Part shown: in pieces, positions 7,252 to 15,585 of the stretch
Layout of the letters: every line of letters starts with the position of its first letter
Position numbering within the stretch: position 1 is the stretch's first letter
NCBI GenBank assembly: GCA_902594485.1
Contig: CACJMJ010000006.1
Span: forward strand, 1 to 38,390
Direction of reading: 5' to 3'
Length of the DNA stretch: 38,390 nt
Origin: an uncultured Bacteroidota bacterium
Lineage (GTDB): Bacteria; Bacteroidota; Bacteroidia; Flavobacteriales; Flavobacteriaceae
The notes under the pieces: generated by a model
The model's database searches: none
The model's input: the letters and a program-made list of their open reading frames with translations, nothing else
What the model was told of the DNA's origin: nothing
Made by a program: the position numbers and the translations under genes

Positions 7252-8538
7252 ATGAAAAAACTATTATTTATTTTCGTGCTAAGCTGCTCAATTGTTTATC
7301 CTCAGGATTACAAAGTTGAAAAAGATAGAATCATTGACCTTTTTGAGAACTTGAAAAAGTTTGGAGTAAATGAGAATCAAGGAAATGATAGAGTGGCATA
7401 CAGTGATTTTGAAATTCAGGCAAGAGAGTATATTTCAAAGAAACTTGAAAAAACTGGTGCTAAAGTTTATACTGATTTTGCAGGTAACCTTATTGCACAC
7501 TATAATCCAAACAAAAGTAACTTAAAACCAATTTTATTTGGTTCTCACATTGATGCTGTTCCTAATGGAGGGCATTATGACGGAACAGCTGGTGTAATAC
7601 ATGCAATTGAAGTTTTACAGACTGTTCATTCAAAAAATATTTCATTAAATCATCCACTTGAAATTATAGTTTTTTCTAATGAAGAGGGGGGGCTTTTTGG
7701 AAGTAAAGCTCTTGCAGGTAAAATCAATCAGCAGACATTGGATGTTGTAACCGTTTCAGGATATACAAATGCAGAAGGTGTAGAAAGGCTTGGTGGAAAT
7801 GTTGATAGGATATATGAGGTAAAAAGAAATATGGGTGATATCCATGCTTTCATAGAAATGCATATTGAACAAGGAAGTAATCTTTATAGTAGTAATACTG
7901 ATATAGGGATTGTTGAGGGAATTGTAGGTCTTAAATGGTGGGACGTAACTGTTAAAGGATTTAGTAACCACGCAGGAACAACACCTATGAACCAAAGACA
8001 GGATGCCATGATTGCTGCTTCTAAGTTTGTATTGATGGTTAATGAAACTGTTAACTCATATGAAGGTTCACAAGTTGGTACTGTTGGTAGAATCTCAGCT
8101 GAACCAGGTGTCCCGAATGTAATACCAGGGATTGTAAATTTAAGTTTAGAATTAAGAGATTTAAGTTCAAAGAAGATTTCAATGATTTACAATAAGATTA
8201 TAGAAAATACAAAGATTATTGAACAAGAGACAAAAACTAAATTTTCATTTAGCCCAATAGATGCCACCGGAGATCCTGCATTGATGGATAGAAGAATAAT
8301 CAACTTAATTAGTGAAGTATCGAATGATCTTGGATATACCTCTATGCTTATGCCAAGTGGAGCAGGTCATGATGCCCAGACTATGGCATTGATTGCACCA
8401 ACAGCAATGATCTTTGCTCCAAGTAAGGATGGGATAAGTCATTCTCCCAAAGAATATACAAATTTTGAAATGCTTGAGAAAACAACCAATGTAATGCTTA
8501 ATACTATCTTAAAAATTGATAAGATTGAGTTGAATTAA
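7252..8538 (+). CDS. Exported M20 amidohydrolase, carbamoylase/allantoate type
   Basis: 428 residues. Metal-site motifs of the hydantoinase/carbamoylase family of M20 are complete: G-S-H-I-D (H99), the bridging Asp in H-Y-D-G-T-A-G (D110), N-E-E-G (E144/E145), H-I-E-Q-G (H204) and S-H-S-P (H396). The dimer-domain motif F-S-N-H-A-G-T-T-P-M is also present. Family members hydrolyse N-carbamoyl amino acids, ureidoglycolate or allantoate to release ammonia and carbon dioxide. Unusually, the protein starts with a signal peptide ending in IVYPQ, so it should act in the periplasm; most characterised members are cytoplasmic. It follows the oxygenase gene by 9 bases and overlaps the convergent ypdA gene by 4 bases. 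The exact ureido substrate cannot be told from sequence. Confidence 0.85.
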   Translation: MKKLLFIFVLSCSIVYPQDYKVEKDRIIDLFENLKKFGVNENQGNDRVAYSDFEIQAREYISKKLEKTGAKVYTDFAGNLIAHYNPNKSNLKPILFGSHIDAVPNGGHYDGTAGVIHAIEVLQTVHSKNISLNHPLEIIVFSNEEGGLFGSKALAGKINQQTLDVVTVSGYTNAEGVERLGGNVDRIYEVKRNMGDIHAFIEMHIEQGSNLYSSNTDIGIVEGIVGLKWWDVTVKGFSNHAGTTPMNQRQDAMIAASKFVLMVNETVNSYEGSQVGTVGRISAEPGVPNVIPGIVNLSLELRDLSSKKISMIYNKIIENTKIIEQETKTKFSFSPIDATGDPALMDRRIINLISEVSNDLGYTSMLMPSGAGHDAQTMALIAPTAMIFAPSKDGISHSPKEYTNFEMLEKTTNVMLNTILKIDKIELN

Positions 8539-9494
8539 TTTTTTCGAATACTAGCAATAATTTTTTCAGAGTGGTCTCTTGAATTTTCAATAAACCATTT
8601 GTTTGTTTTAAGCCCTCCACAAATTACACCAGCAAGAAATACCCCTTTCACATTTGTCTCCATTGTCTCCTCATTGTAAAATGGAGTTCTAAACTCATCC
8701 TTTAGAATTTCAACTCCAAGATTTTCCAAAATTTCATAATTAGGCTGATATCCTGTCATTGCTAATACAAAATCATTATCTATCTCAATTTCTTTTGATT
8801 TACTGTCTACTATTATTGATTTATCCTTGATTTCAGTAATTACAGATTCATAGAATACATTAATCTCATTATTCTCAATCCTGTTAATTATATCTGGTCT
8901 TACCCAATATTTTATATTTTTCCCTATTTCCTTTTCTCTAATTATCATGGTTACACTTTTAGCTCCTTTTCTGAAAGTGTCTAGTGCAACATCTACAGCT
9001 GAATTTCCTGCTCCTACAATAGCAATATCCATTTTATAATATGGATGTGATTCATTATAGTAATGAAGAACTTTATCTTTATCTTCTCCGGGAATATTTA
9101 GCATGTATGGAATATCATAAAAACCTGTACAAATAATAATCTTTTTTGAATTCAAAATTCCTTCACTTGTTTTAAGTTCAAAGTGATTTTCTTTTTGAAT
9201 AATTTCAGTTACTTCATTATAAAGACTTAAATTAAGTTTCCATGTGTCACAAACTCTTCGATAATATTCAAGTGCTTCCATTCTGGTTGGTTTTACATTA
9301 TGAGATATAAATGGAATATCTCCAATTTCAAGTTTGTCAGAAGTAGAGAAAAAAGTTGTATTAACAGGATAATTAAAGATTGAATTAACTAACATTCCCT
9401 TATCAATAATTAGGTAGTCTAAACTACTTTTATCCGCTTCAATTCCACATGCAAGTCCAATAGGTCCAGCTCCAATAATAATTAAGTCTTTCAT
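8535..9494 (-). CDS. ypdA: YpdA-family bacillithiol disulfide reductase
   Basis: 319 residues, a two-dinucleotide-binding flavoprotein. The FAD motif G-A-G-P-I-G is at residues 8-13, and the NADPH motif V-G-A-G-N-S-A at 160-166. The second FAD-binding stretch G-V-F-L-A-G-V is near 284-290. The segment N-S-I-F-N-Y-P ... T-F-F-S-T-S with E-I-G-D-I-P-F is typical of the YpdA family, which reduces bacillithiol disulfide with NADPH. No CxxC redox pair is present, as expected for YpdA rather than thioredoxin reductase. Bacillithiol is made by many Flavobacteria. The gene is monocistronic, divergent from the flavodoxin-fold gene and convergent with the M20 gene. Confidence 0.85.
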   Translation of the reverse strand: MKDLIIIGAGPIGLACGIEADKSSLDYLIIDKGMLVNSIFNYPVNTTFFSTSDKLEIGDIPFISHNVKPTRMEALEYYRRVCDTWKLNLSLYNEVTEIIQKENHFELKTSEGILNSKKIIICTGFYDIPYMLNIPGEDKDKVLHYYNESHPYYKMDIAIVGAGNSAVDVALDTFRKGAKSVTMIIREKEIGKNIKYWVRPDIINRIENNEINVFYESVITEIKDKSIIVDSKSKEIEIDNDFVLAMTGYQPNYEILENLGVEILKDEFRTPFYNEETMETNVKGVFLAGVICGGLKTNKWFIENSRDHSEKIIASIRKN

Positions 9495-9508
9495 AGTATG
9501 ATTATGAG

Positions 9509-9516
9509 CAAATTTA
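9509..9516 (-). promoter_or_regulatory. Possible -7 promoter element for ypdA
   Basis: The minus strand reads TAAATTTG, a TAnnTTTG match 14 bases before the ypdA ATG. It lies 2 bases from a plus-strand element for the divergent gene, so the two promoters would overlap. No -33 partner is seen. Confidence 0.35.
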
Positions 9517-9518
9517 TT

Positions 9519-9526
9519 TAATTTTG
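9519..9526 (+). promoter_or_regulatory. Possible -7 promoter element for the flavodoxin-fold gene
   Basis: TAATTTTG matches TAnnTTTG and lies 23 bases before the TTG start at 9550. It is back to back with the ypdA element. Confidence 0.35.
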
Positions 9527-9549
9527 TTGACTAATCTTAACCTACACCA

Positions 9550-10125
9550 TTGAATAATTTAGTAATTATTGGGCATCCTGATAAAAAATCTTTCTGTCAC
9601 AATGGGATCTTCAATACAATCAACAATACATTAAGTAAATATGATCATCAAAACTTGAAGAAAATTGACCTTTATGATGACAAACTTCATAGAGATAAAA
9701 AAGATTTAGTCAAAAAATATAAGGATCTAGTTACATGGTCTGATAGAATCTATTTCATATCTCCTGTATGGTGGTTTAGGCTTACTCCAAAAATGGAAAC
9801 GTTCTTTGATGAAGTATTTACTCCTGGATTTGCCTATGAGTTTGTGAACATTACTAAAACATATGCATATCCCAGATCTTTTTTGAAAAAGAAAAAAATT
9901 AGGTGTTACTTAACCCATGGTGCCCCTGCTTTACCAGTCAAAACAATGTATTTAAACTCTGTTAAACTTAGACTTGTTCTTGGGGTATTTACTTTTGTTT
10001 TTGGATGGGGTGGAAATTGGAGTAATACAAAGCAGTTCTGGTCAGTCCCATTTGTCTCAGATAAGAAGAGGCAGAAATATCTTAGAGTAGTTGAAAAGGA
10101 TGTTTTAAGAGATTGCAGAAAATAA
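9550..10125 (+). CDS. Flavodoxin-fold NAD(P)H oxidoreductase (KefF/MdaB type)
   Basis: 191 residues. The start must be the TTG at 9550: a stop codon lies four codons upstream in frame, and the conserved first strand L-V-I-I-G-H-P begins at once. The family motif P-V-W-W-F-R-L-T-P-K-M-E-T-F-F-D-E-V-F (residues about 76-94) and T-H-G-A-P near 119-123 identify the flavodoxin-like FMN fold of quinone reductases and Kef ancillary proteins. These enzymes perform two-electron reduction of quinones with NAD(P)H. The divergent arrangement with ypdA suggests shared control under thiol or electrophile stress; this is an inference. It is followed after 26 bases by a DUF1643 gene on the same strand. Confidence 0.8.
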   Translation: MNNLVIIGHPDKKSFCHNGIFNTINNTLSKYDHQNLKKIDLYDDKLHRDKKDLVKKYKDLVTWSDRIYFISPVWWFRLTPKMETFFDEVFTPGFAYEFVNITKTYAYPRSFLKKKKIRCYLTHGAPALPVKTMYLNSVKLRLVLGVFTFVFGWGGNWSNTKQFWSVPFVSDKKRQKYLRVVEKDVLRDCRK

Positions 10126-10151
10126 TCTCAACTTTTAGGTATATTTAAAAT

Positions 10152-10616
10152 ATGATTAAAATATCTAGATCTGCTGATATATCTAATGATAGAAAAGAAA
10201 GATTCTCTCTTTCTAGAATTTGGGACTTAAATAAACCTAAAATACTTTACATAATGCTGAACCCTTCTTATGCTGATGATGAGTTTGATGATCCAACAAT
10301 TAGGAGATTGATTTTTTTTTCCAAAAAATTTAAATATGGAGGATTCTATGTTGCAAATTTATTCACTCAAATAACACCTTACCCTAAATTCCTTAATATC
10401 GAGAGTAGTATTCAAAAGAATAATTTGAAAGTTATTAAGGATTTAGTGCTAAAGTCTAAAACTATAGTTTATGCATGGGGAAATTTAGTAAATGAACCTA
10501 GAGAGTTTTTAAGTATAGTTAACAACCCTTTGTGCTTTAAAAAAAATTTAAATGGTACACCAAGGCATCCATTATACCTTCCAACAAGCTCTGAGTTAGA
10601 AAGCTTTAGAGACTAG
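10152..10616 (+). CDS. DUF1643 family protein
   Basis: 154 residues, ATG start. The motif L-N-P-S-Y-A-D-D-E-F-D-D-P-T-I-R-R (residues 36-52) is the hallmark of DUF1643. It is followed by the typical Y-V-A-N-L-F, Y-A-W-G-N and a C-terminal G-T-P-R-H-P-L-Y-L. The family has no established function; it is a small soluble protein found widely, also on mobile elements. The length is normal for the family. It is probably cotranscribed with the flavodoxin-fold gene and ends 5 bases before the convergent large lipoprotein gene. Confidence 0.8.
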   Translation: MIKISRSADISNDRKERFSLSRIWDLNKPKILYIMLNPSYADDEFDDPTIRRLIFFSKKFKYGGFYVANLFTQITPYPKFLNIESSIQKNNLKVIKDLVLKSKTIVYAWGNLVNEPREFLSIVNNPLCFKKNLNGTPRHPLYLPTSSELESFRD

Positions 10617-10621
10617 TTTAA

Positions 10622-12304
10622 TTATTCAGTTATAGTGATCGTCCCAAGCATAGAAGGATGGTATTCACATATATAATAATACGTTCCTGCAGCAGTTGGT
10701 GTCCAAGAAATAGTTCCGCTTGAAGCACCATTATTAGATACACCATCAATTAAATTATTTGAATCTGTACCACCATTGGACACTACAATTAAATAAAAAG
10801 GGTGTCCAGGTGAATTTACATTAAAACTAAAGGAATCTCCAACTTTAGCTGAAATTGATGGATCATTTCCTGACACATTTCCATTTTGATCAGAACCAGA
10901 CAATATATAATTTGAAGAACTTTGAGCTGTTACAGTTATACTAAATGTGTTACTGGTTGTTTCAGTCGATGTTGTTTCTGTTGATGTTGTTTCAGTCGAT
11001 GTTGTTTCTGTTGATGTTGTTTCAGTCGATGTTGTTTCTGTTGATGTTGTTTCGGCACTTACCTCAGAAATTGCTGAAGTATCATTAATAATATTCTGAA
11101 CTGTAATTGTAGATGATGGATATATTAAACTCATATCAGTTGAGTATGAGGCAAGACTTGAATAAAACGTATCAATATCTATCGTGAAAGTTTCTTCAAA
11201 CTTAGTTTTCCAATCAGAATTTTTTGGATCCTGCTCCCAAAAAACTTTAAATATTGATTGAAAAGCCTTCTCAGGTGAAAAACCAACATTCTCCAATTCT
11301 TTTACAAGTGCAAGTACCATAAAAACAGAGTTTGCATAGTTGTTATCTTGCTTGCTGTAGAACTCATATGATGCAGGATCAGATAGTACATCTGCTTCAA
11401 CGCCCCATGCTTGTCCCTCTTCAAAATAATTAATTCCATAATTTTCTTGGATATATAACGACTCAAATGCAGCAGCAGATCCTTCAATTAACCATTTAAC
11501 ATCCATAGCATTTGGGTTATTAAACTCGCCATCACTGCCAACTGAGAAAGCTGGAGACATACTATGTTGGTAAACATGGAAATACTCGTGTGCTATTACA
11601 GAATACCTGTGGCTTGAATTATTTGTAAATTCATCATCAGGGATTTCTAAAACCATCCAGAAATCAGTTCCGTTACCTGAGATTGAAGCTCCCTGCATAC
11701 TATTCCCATTTGGATCTGTATAAGGGCTTGGTACAGAATTATTCCAGGCATATATATTCATTGATTCAGGGAAGCCACTCCTTTTATATGCTGGGATTGT
11801 AGACTCAAGGTTATTCATTATAGTGTTAAATTCTGTTATCCATTCATCAGGAAGACTTGAGTGTAGATAATAATTGAAATCTATTAAGTCAGCATTAAAG
11901 ATAGACGTGTCAGTTGATGTTGTTTCAGTTGTTTCAACTTGACTAAAAAGAGCTTCTAGTGTAGTATTTGAATTTATTGTAATAGTAATAGTTGAGCTTG
12001 AAGAGTCTGAACCATTCCATCCAGAAAATTCATATCCATCATTTGGTGTTGCAATTATACTTACAGAAGCTCCATCATCATAAGTACCACCTGAGGTAGA
12101 TACAGATCCACCAGCTCCAGCTGTAACAGTTAAGCTATATTGAGTAACAGTTGTAGTTGTTGTTGGAGAAGCAGTTGATGGTGGGTTATATGAATTTTGA
12201 GATACACTAGATTGATATGTATCAGTTGCAACATCACTATCCTTCGAACAAGTAATTGTAATTATTGATAAAAATATAAGTGATATTCTAATATAAGTAT
12301 TCAT
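10622..12304 (-). CDS. Mosaic lipoprotein: InlB-like repeat, HExxH peptidase, TETTS linker, cupredoxin
   Basis: 560 residues. The signal ends in I-T-C-S-K-D-S-D (Cys19; Thr at -1 is atypical but C-S-K-D is common in Bacteroidota). Domains in order: a Ser/Thr linker; a divergent InlB B-type repeat (about 55-122, with G-A-G-G-S-V and G-Y-E-F-S-G-W); a putative gluzincin peptidase with H-E-Y-F-H (H239, E240, H243) and a third ligand candidate E274 in I-E-G-S-A; a TETTS tandem linker (about 416-451); and a C-terminal plastocyanin-like domain (about 455-560) with copper ligands H501, C546, H549 and M552 (C-E-Y-H-P-S-M). It is a surface or periplasmic lipoprotein. The combination of a zinc peptidase and a blue-copper domain on one chain is unusual. 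The natural substrate is unknown. Confidence 0.8.
   Translation of the reverse strand: MNTYIRISLIFLSIITITCSKDSDVATDTYQSSVSQNSYNPPSTASPTTTTTVTQYSLTVTAGAGGSVSTSGGTYDDGASVSIIATPNDGYEFSGWNGSDSSSSTITITINSNTTLEALFSQVETTETTSTDTSIFNADLIDFNYYLHSSLPDEWITEFNTIMNNLESTIPAYKRSGFPESMNIYAWNNSVPSPYTDPNGNSMQGASISGNGTDFWMVLEIPDDEFTNNSSHRYSVIAHEYFHVYQHSMSPAFSVGSDGEFNNPNAMDVKWLIEGSAAAFESLYIQENYGINYFEEGQAWGVEADVLSDPASYEFYSKQDNNYANSVFMVLALVKELENVGFSPEKAFQSIFKVFWEQDPKNSDWKTKFEETFTIDIDTFYSSLASYSTDMSLIYPSSTITVQNIINDTSAISEVSAETTSTETTSTETTSTETTSTETTSTETTSTETTSNTFSITVTAQSSSNYILSGSDQNGNVSGNDPSISAKVGDSFSFNVNSPGHPFYLIVVSNGGTDSNNLIDGVSNNGASSGTISWTPTAAGTYYYICEYHPSMLGTITITE
10956..11053 (-). repeat. In-frame tandem repeat, 15-bp unit with 30-bp period
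   Basis: Six full 15-base units plus a partial one. Two versions alternate on the plus strand, GTTGTTTCAGTCGAT and GTTGTTTCTGTTGAT, making three exact 30-base repeats. They encode the linker S-T-E-T-T repeated inside the mosaic lipoprotein. Exact identity at the DNA level implies recent expansion and possible length variation. Confidence 0.95.
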
Positions 12305-12326
12305 ATTGCATTTATTTAATGCAATA
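12304..12326. repeat. Palindrome abutting the start of the mosaic lipoprotein gene
   Basis: Perfect 8-bp arms TATTGCAT (12304-12311) / ATGCAATA (12319-12326) with a 7-base loop. It lies immediately 5' of the ATG. It could be an operator or an mRNA hairpin at the translation start. The stretch to 12421 otherwise shows nothing I can name. Confidence 0.5.
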
Positions 12327-12421
12327 TTAAAATATAAATAAGAAAGATTTGTTTAAGAAATTGTTAAATAGTTGACTAATAAATAATTATAAATTTTAGT
12401 AATACCTGTAAATAAATTCAA

Positions 12422-13534
12422 TTAATTCTTTATCAAGTTATATTCTTTAAATTTTTCAATTAAAAAGTTTGAATATCTTGTGAAACCTAAATCTGTAAAA
12501 TGAACTGCATCGACAGTTCCTTCAAAATCAGAACCCAAAGCATTTCTACTCTCCAGATATATAATATTTTCATATCCATTATTAATCATTTTTTCATATT
12601 CAGTTCTTAATGAGTTATTCATTTCTTCTGATAATTTATTCATATTATTATCTAAAACAGTAAGAGGCGATATAAAGAGATCTACTAAAATTATTGTAGT
12701 GTCAGGGTTTTTACTTCTAATTGAATCAACTAATGGAATTGTATTACTTGTTATCATATCAGGCGGGTACATATTAGGCATACATTCAATAACATAGAAA
12801 GCAGGATTTGATTCTGATATTAATTTAGATATAGACTGCTCCATCCTTCCATTACCGCTAAATCCAAAATTAATAATATTACGATCAAGCTTTCTAGATA
12901 TTATATTAGTGTGAGCCATTCCAGGTCTTGATGCACATGCACCTTGTGTTATACTAGTTCCATAAAAAATTATAGGTTCTTTTTTACTCTTTTCAGGTTT
13001 CTTAATGAAACTAGATTTATCTATTCCGATTTCAATTTTTTTTAGTCCATCATACAATGGAAGAAATATTTTATACTCTCTTAGCTCATTACTCATATTA
13101 TCAACAAGTCTATATTCATTATTAAATCCTGTAGGACGACCAGTATTAATATATTGCCATTCATTATTATTTTTAAAATATAGATCAATTCCCTTTATGC
13201 CGGTATCAGGCATATGGTCCATGCTAAAGTTATTTAGGAGTTCCCATTTAGCACTAATTACAGATGAATTAGATAGGAACCTTATGGATAGTCCAGCAGA
13301 ATTTTTTGATAAATCCCAAACAGGCTCTCGAACAATTTCTTTATAGGAGGCTGGCAATCTATCGTACATATTTTCTTTTGATGATTCTGGAATATCAGTT
13401 CCTTCTAATAAGAATGAATCTTTGCCAAAATATTTTATATCATCAAATTCAGAGGAGTATAGTATATTATTAGAAGAATTCTGTTGACATCCAACAGAAA
13501 ATATTAATAATAAATAGAGCAATATCCTTTTCAC
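12422..13534 (-). CDS. SGNH esterase lipoprotein with GxDLY N-terminal domain
   Basis: 370 residues. The only reasonable start is GTG at 13534, because it begins the lipoprotein signal (F-S-V-G-C, Cys16). The N-terminal beta-sandwich has the G-I-D-L-Y motif (115-119) of the GxDLY domain that precedes GDSL_3 lipases. The SGNH domain has Y-G-T-S-I-T-Q-G (Ser194), G-F-S-G-N-G-R (Gly/Asn near 226-228) and D-A-V-H (Asp342, His345). These enzymes are usually deacetylases of carbohydrates or other acyl esterases. It is 14 bases downstream of a second SGNH gene and is last in an operon with a GntP transporter, pointing to removal of acyl groups before uptake of a sugar acid. Substrate not determined. 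Confidence 0.85.
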   Translation of the reverse strand: MKRILLYLLLIFSVGCQQNSSNNILYSSEFDDIKYFGKDSFLLEGTDIPESSKENMYDRLPASYKEIVREPVWDLSKNSAGLSIRFLSNSSVISAKWELLNNFSMDHMPDTGIKGIDLYFKNNNEWQYINTGRPTGFNNEYRLVDNMSNELREYKIFLPLYDGLKKIEIGIDKSSFIKKPEKSKKEPIIFYGTSITQGACASRPGMAHTNIISRKLDRNIINFGFSGNGRMEQSISKLISESNPAFYVIECMPNMYPPDMITSNTIPLVDSIRSKNPDTTIILVDLFISPLTVLDNNMNKLSEEMNNSLRTEYEKMINNGYENIIYLESRNALGSDFEGTVDAVHFTDLGFTRYSNFLIEKFKEYNLIKN

Positions 13535-13548
13535 CTTATTGACTCTTG

Positions 13549-14271
13549 CTAATTAATAAATTTTATCATCTCATCGGCAATTAATTTATTACCTAGATCA
13601 TTTAAATGAACTCCATCATAAGTTGTAATTCCTGATGGACTATTATTTGGGTTATTTTCTGAGATATAATTCATAAATATTTTTCTCAAGTCTATAAGTT
13701 CAGTACTAAATTCTACAGATAATTTTCTAATCACATCTGAGTAGTCATCCAGATCATCATTCATTATTTCCATTGTCTCAATGTCTTTAAATTGATTAAC
13801 TAAAGTAAACTCGCCTTTATTTTCGCCTATAACTGTTGGCGTACATAGAATTACTTCGATTCCATTATCTTTTATGTCACTAATTATTTGTCTCAAGCCA
13901 TTTTCATATAGATCAATATCTGTTCCAGTCCCATAATCATATTTATGCCAAACATCATTAATACCAATGTATATAAATACCATATCAGGATTTAATTTAA
14001 TCACATCATCTCTATATCTAGTAAGAAGATCAGACACCTTATCACCACCTATTCCTTTGCCAACTAACTCTGTGTTCTCTCCAACGCTTTTTGATAAAAG
14101 TGTAATGAATCCTGTATACTTAGGGTAGACTAATTCGTCATTATTTGGAATTCCAACATTTGTATCATAGACTCCAGCATTAGTGATTGAGTCACCTAAA
14201 AAGACAACCTTTGTTGAATTTGTACAGGAGAAAACTAAGACACTAATTAATAGAATAAATATTTTTTTCAT
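13549..14271 (-). CDS. SGNH/GDSL hydrolase lipoprotein
   Basis: 240 residues, ATG start, lipoprotein signal V-F-S-C (Cys16). The four SGNH blocks are clear: F-L-G-D-S-I-T (Ser28), G-I-G-G-D (Gly75 region), G-I-N-D-V-W (Asn105) and Y-D-G-V-H-L (Asp219, His222). The short single-domain form resembles lysophospholipase/TesA-like or rhamnogalacturonan acetylesterase-like members. It follows the GntP gene by 4 bases and precedes another SGNH lipoprotein by 14 bases. Two different SGNH enzymes beside one transporter suggest an acylated substrate handled at the cell surface or in the periplasm. Specificity unknown. Confidence 0.85.
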   Translation of the reverse strand: MKKIFILLISVLVFSCTNSTKVVFLGDSITNAGVYDTNVGIPNNDELVYPKYTGFITLLSKSVGENTELVGKGIGGDKVSDLLTRYRDDVIKLNPDMVFIYIGINDVWHKYDYGTGTDIDLYENGLRQIISDIKDNGIEVILCTPTVIGENKGEFTLVNQFKDIETMEIMNDDLDDYSDVIRKLSVEFSTELIDLRKIFMNYISENNPNNSPSGITTYDGVHLNDLGNKLIADEMIKFIN

Positions 14272-14275
14272 TTGA

Positions 14276-15583
14276 CTAAGTTAAAAAAATATAAAGTGTA
14301 ATTGAGACTAACAACCCAAATAAACCCTGAATCAAAGTTGCGGTCGAGAAAAATTTTAAAACATCATTCATTTCTATATTAGAATATTTTGATACAACCC
14401 AGAAATAGCTATCATTTATGTGAGATATTGTCATAGCCCCTGAGCCTATTGAGACTATTAAAATTACTTTTTCTAATTCTGAAGTCATTCCAATTGATTG
14501 AAGTAGTGGTGCTGTAATGGCACATGTAGTAACTATTGAAACAGTTGAGGAGCCTTGAATTGTTTTTATTATTGCAGCTAAAATAAATACAGAAAGAATA
14601 CTTAATAAACCTGACACATCATCTAGACTTAGACTGTCTATAATCCCTGACTCTCTGATTATATACCCTAATGCTCCACCTGAACCAGTAATTAATAAAA
14701 TTTCAAAAGAGTCCTTTAAAGATTTAACAACCCATTTTGGTGTCTCCTTTATTTTATCTTTTCTAAGAAATATTAAAGTCGTTGCAAGACCAATTAATAA
14801 TGCTATTTCTGGTTTTCCAATAAGCTCAAAAATTATCAAAAATTGAAATTGATTAATCTCTAGACCTGGGTATTTAATTATTGTGGAAGCTGATATCAGA
14901 AGGATCGGAAGAACTATAGGTAAAAAAGAAATAATACTTCTGTCTGAGATAAACTCATGAGATTTGATCTCTTTTGGATTAAGTTCAAATTCTTTTTTAA
15001 ATAAAAACTTTATCCATATATATCCTGCAATTGAAACTATTGCCCCTGTGATAATTCCAATTAAAAATAATAGTCCAATATCTGCACCAATTATTGCAGA
15101 GGCAACAATAGGGCCTGGAGTTGGAGGTACAAATACATGTGCAGAATATAAGCCTGTGGCTAAACATACCGAGAGCAAAATGATATTTTTTTTTGTAATT
15201 CTAGACAAATCTTTCACAATAGAAGACATAAGTATGAACGCCGCATCACAAAAAACAGGGATTGATATTATAAACCCAATTACATTTAAACTAATAGGAA
15301 TATTATTTATTCCAAGGAATGATATAAAAGTGTTAACCATTTTTCTTGAAGCTCCTGTTTCATTTAAAAATTTTCCAAGAAGTGTTCCTGTAATTATAAT
15401 TGGCCCAATCACAATCACTATATTATAAAATCCTTTATATATTAGGTATAGAGTTTCAGGAATGCTAATATTTAAAAAAAACCCAGATAAAAATGAAGCA
15501 AATAATAAAGTTAAAAATGGTTTTATTTTAAATTTATACGAAAAGTAAAATAATCCAATAAATGTAATAATAGGAATTATCAT
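14276..15583 (-). CDS. GntP-family gluconate/organic acid:H+ symporter
   Basis: 435 residues, ATG start, about 12 hydrophobic segments and a length typical of GntP. Family signatures include G-P-I-I-I-T-G-T-L-L-G near residue 60, F-V-P-P-T-P-G-P-I-V-A-S near 150-162, Q-G-S-S-T-V-S near 342-348 and I-N-D-S-Y-F-W near 389-395. GntP carriers bring gluconate, glycerate or related sugar acids into the cell with protons. The gene sits two bases after the FAD oxidoreductase and four before an SGNH lipoprotein gene, so the operon probably handles one sugar acid or acyl-modified compound. The substrate cannot be read from the sequence. Confidence 0.88.
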   Translation of the reverse strand: MIIPIITFIGLFYFSYKFKIKPFLTLLFASFLSGFFLNISIPETLYLIYKGFYNIVIVIGPIIITGTLLGKFLNETGASRKMVNTFISFLGINNIPISLNVIGFIISIPVFCDAAFILMSSIVKDLSRITKKNIILLSVCLATGLYSAHVFVPPTPGPIVASAIIGADIGLLFLIGIITGAIVSIAGYIWIKFLFKKEFELNPKEIKSHEFISDRSIISFLPIVLPILLISASTIIKYPGLEINQFQFLIIFELIGKPEIALLIGLATTLIFLRKDKIKETPKWVVKSLKDSFEILLITGSGGALGYIIRESGIIDSLSLDDVSGLLSILSVFILAAIIKTIQGSSTVSIVTTCAITAPLLQSIGMTSELEKVILIVSIGSGAMTISHINDSYFWVVSKYSNIEMNDVLKFFSTATLIQGLFGLLVSITLYIFLT

Positions 15584-15585
15584 AT

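Noticed and set aside
10956-11053. Regular repeats that could suggest a CRISPR array
   Set aside because: The units are contiguous with no spacers and code in frame for a TETTS linker.
14964-15428. A 154-codon ORF antisense to gntP
   Set aside because: It is a shadow of the hydrophobic gntP frame, with no start context and no family likeness. Other long antisense ORFs, for example 22646-22984 and 13005-13346, were dismissed for the same reason.
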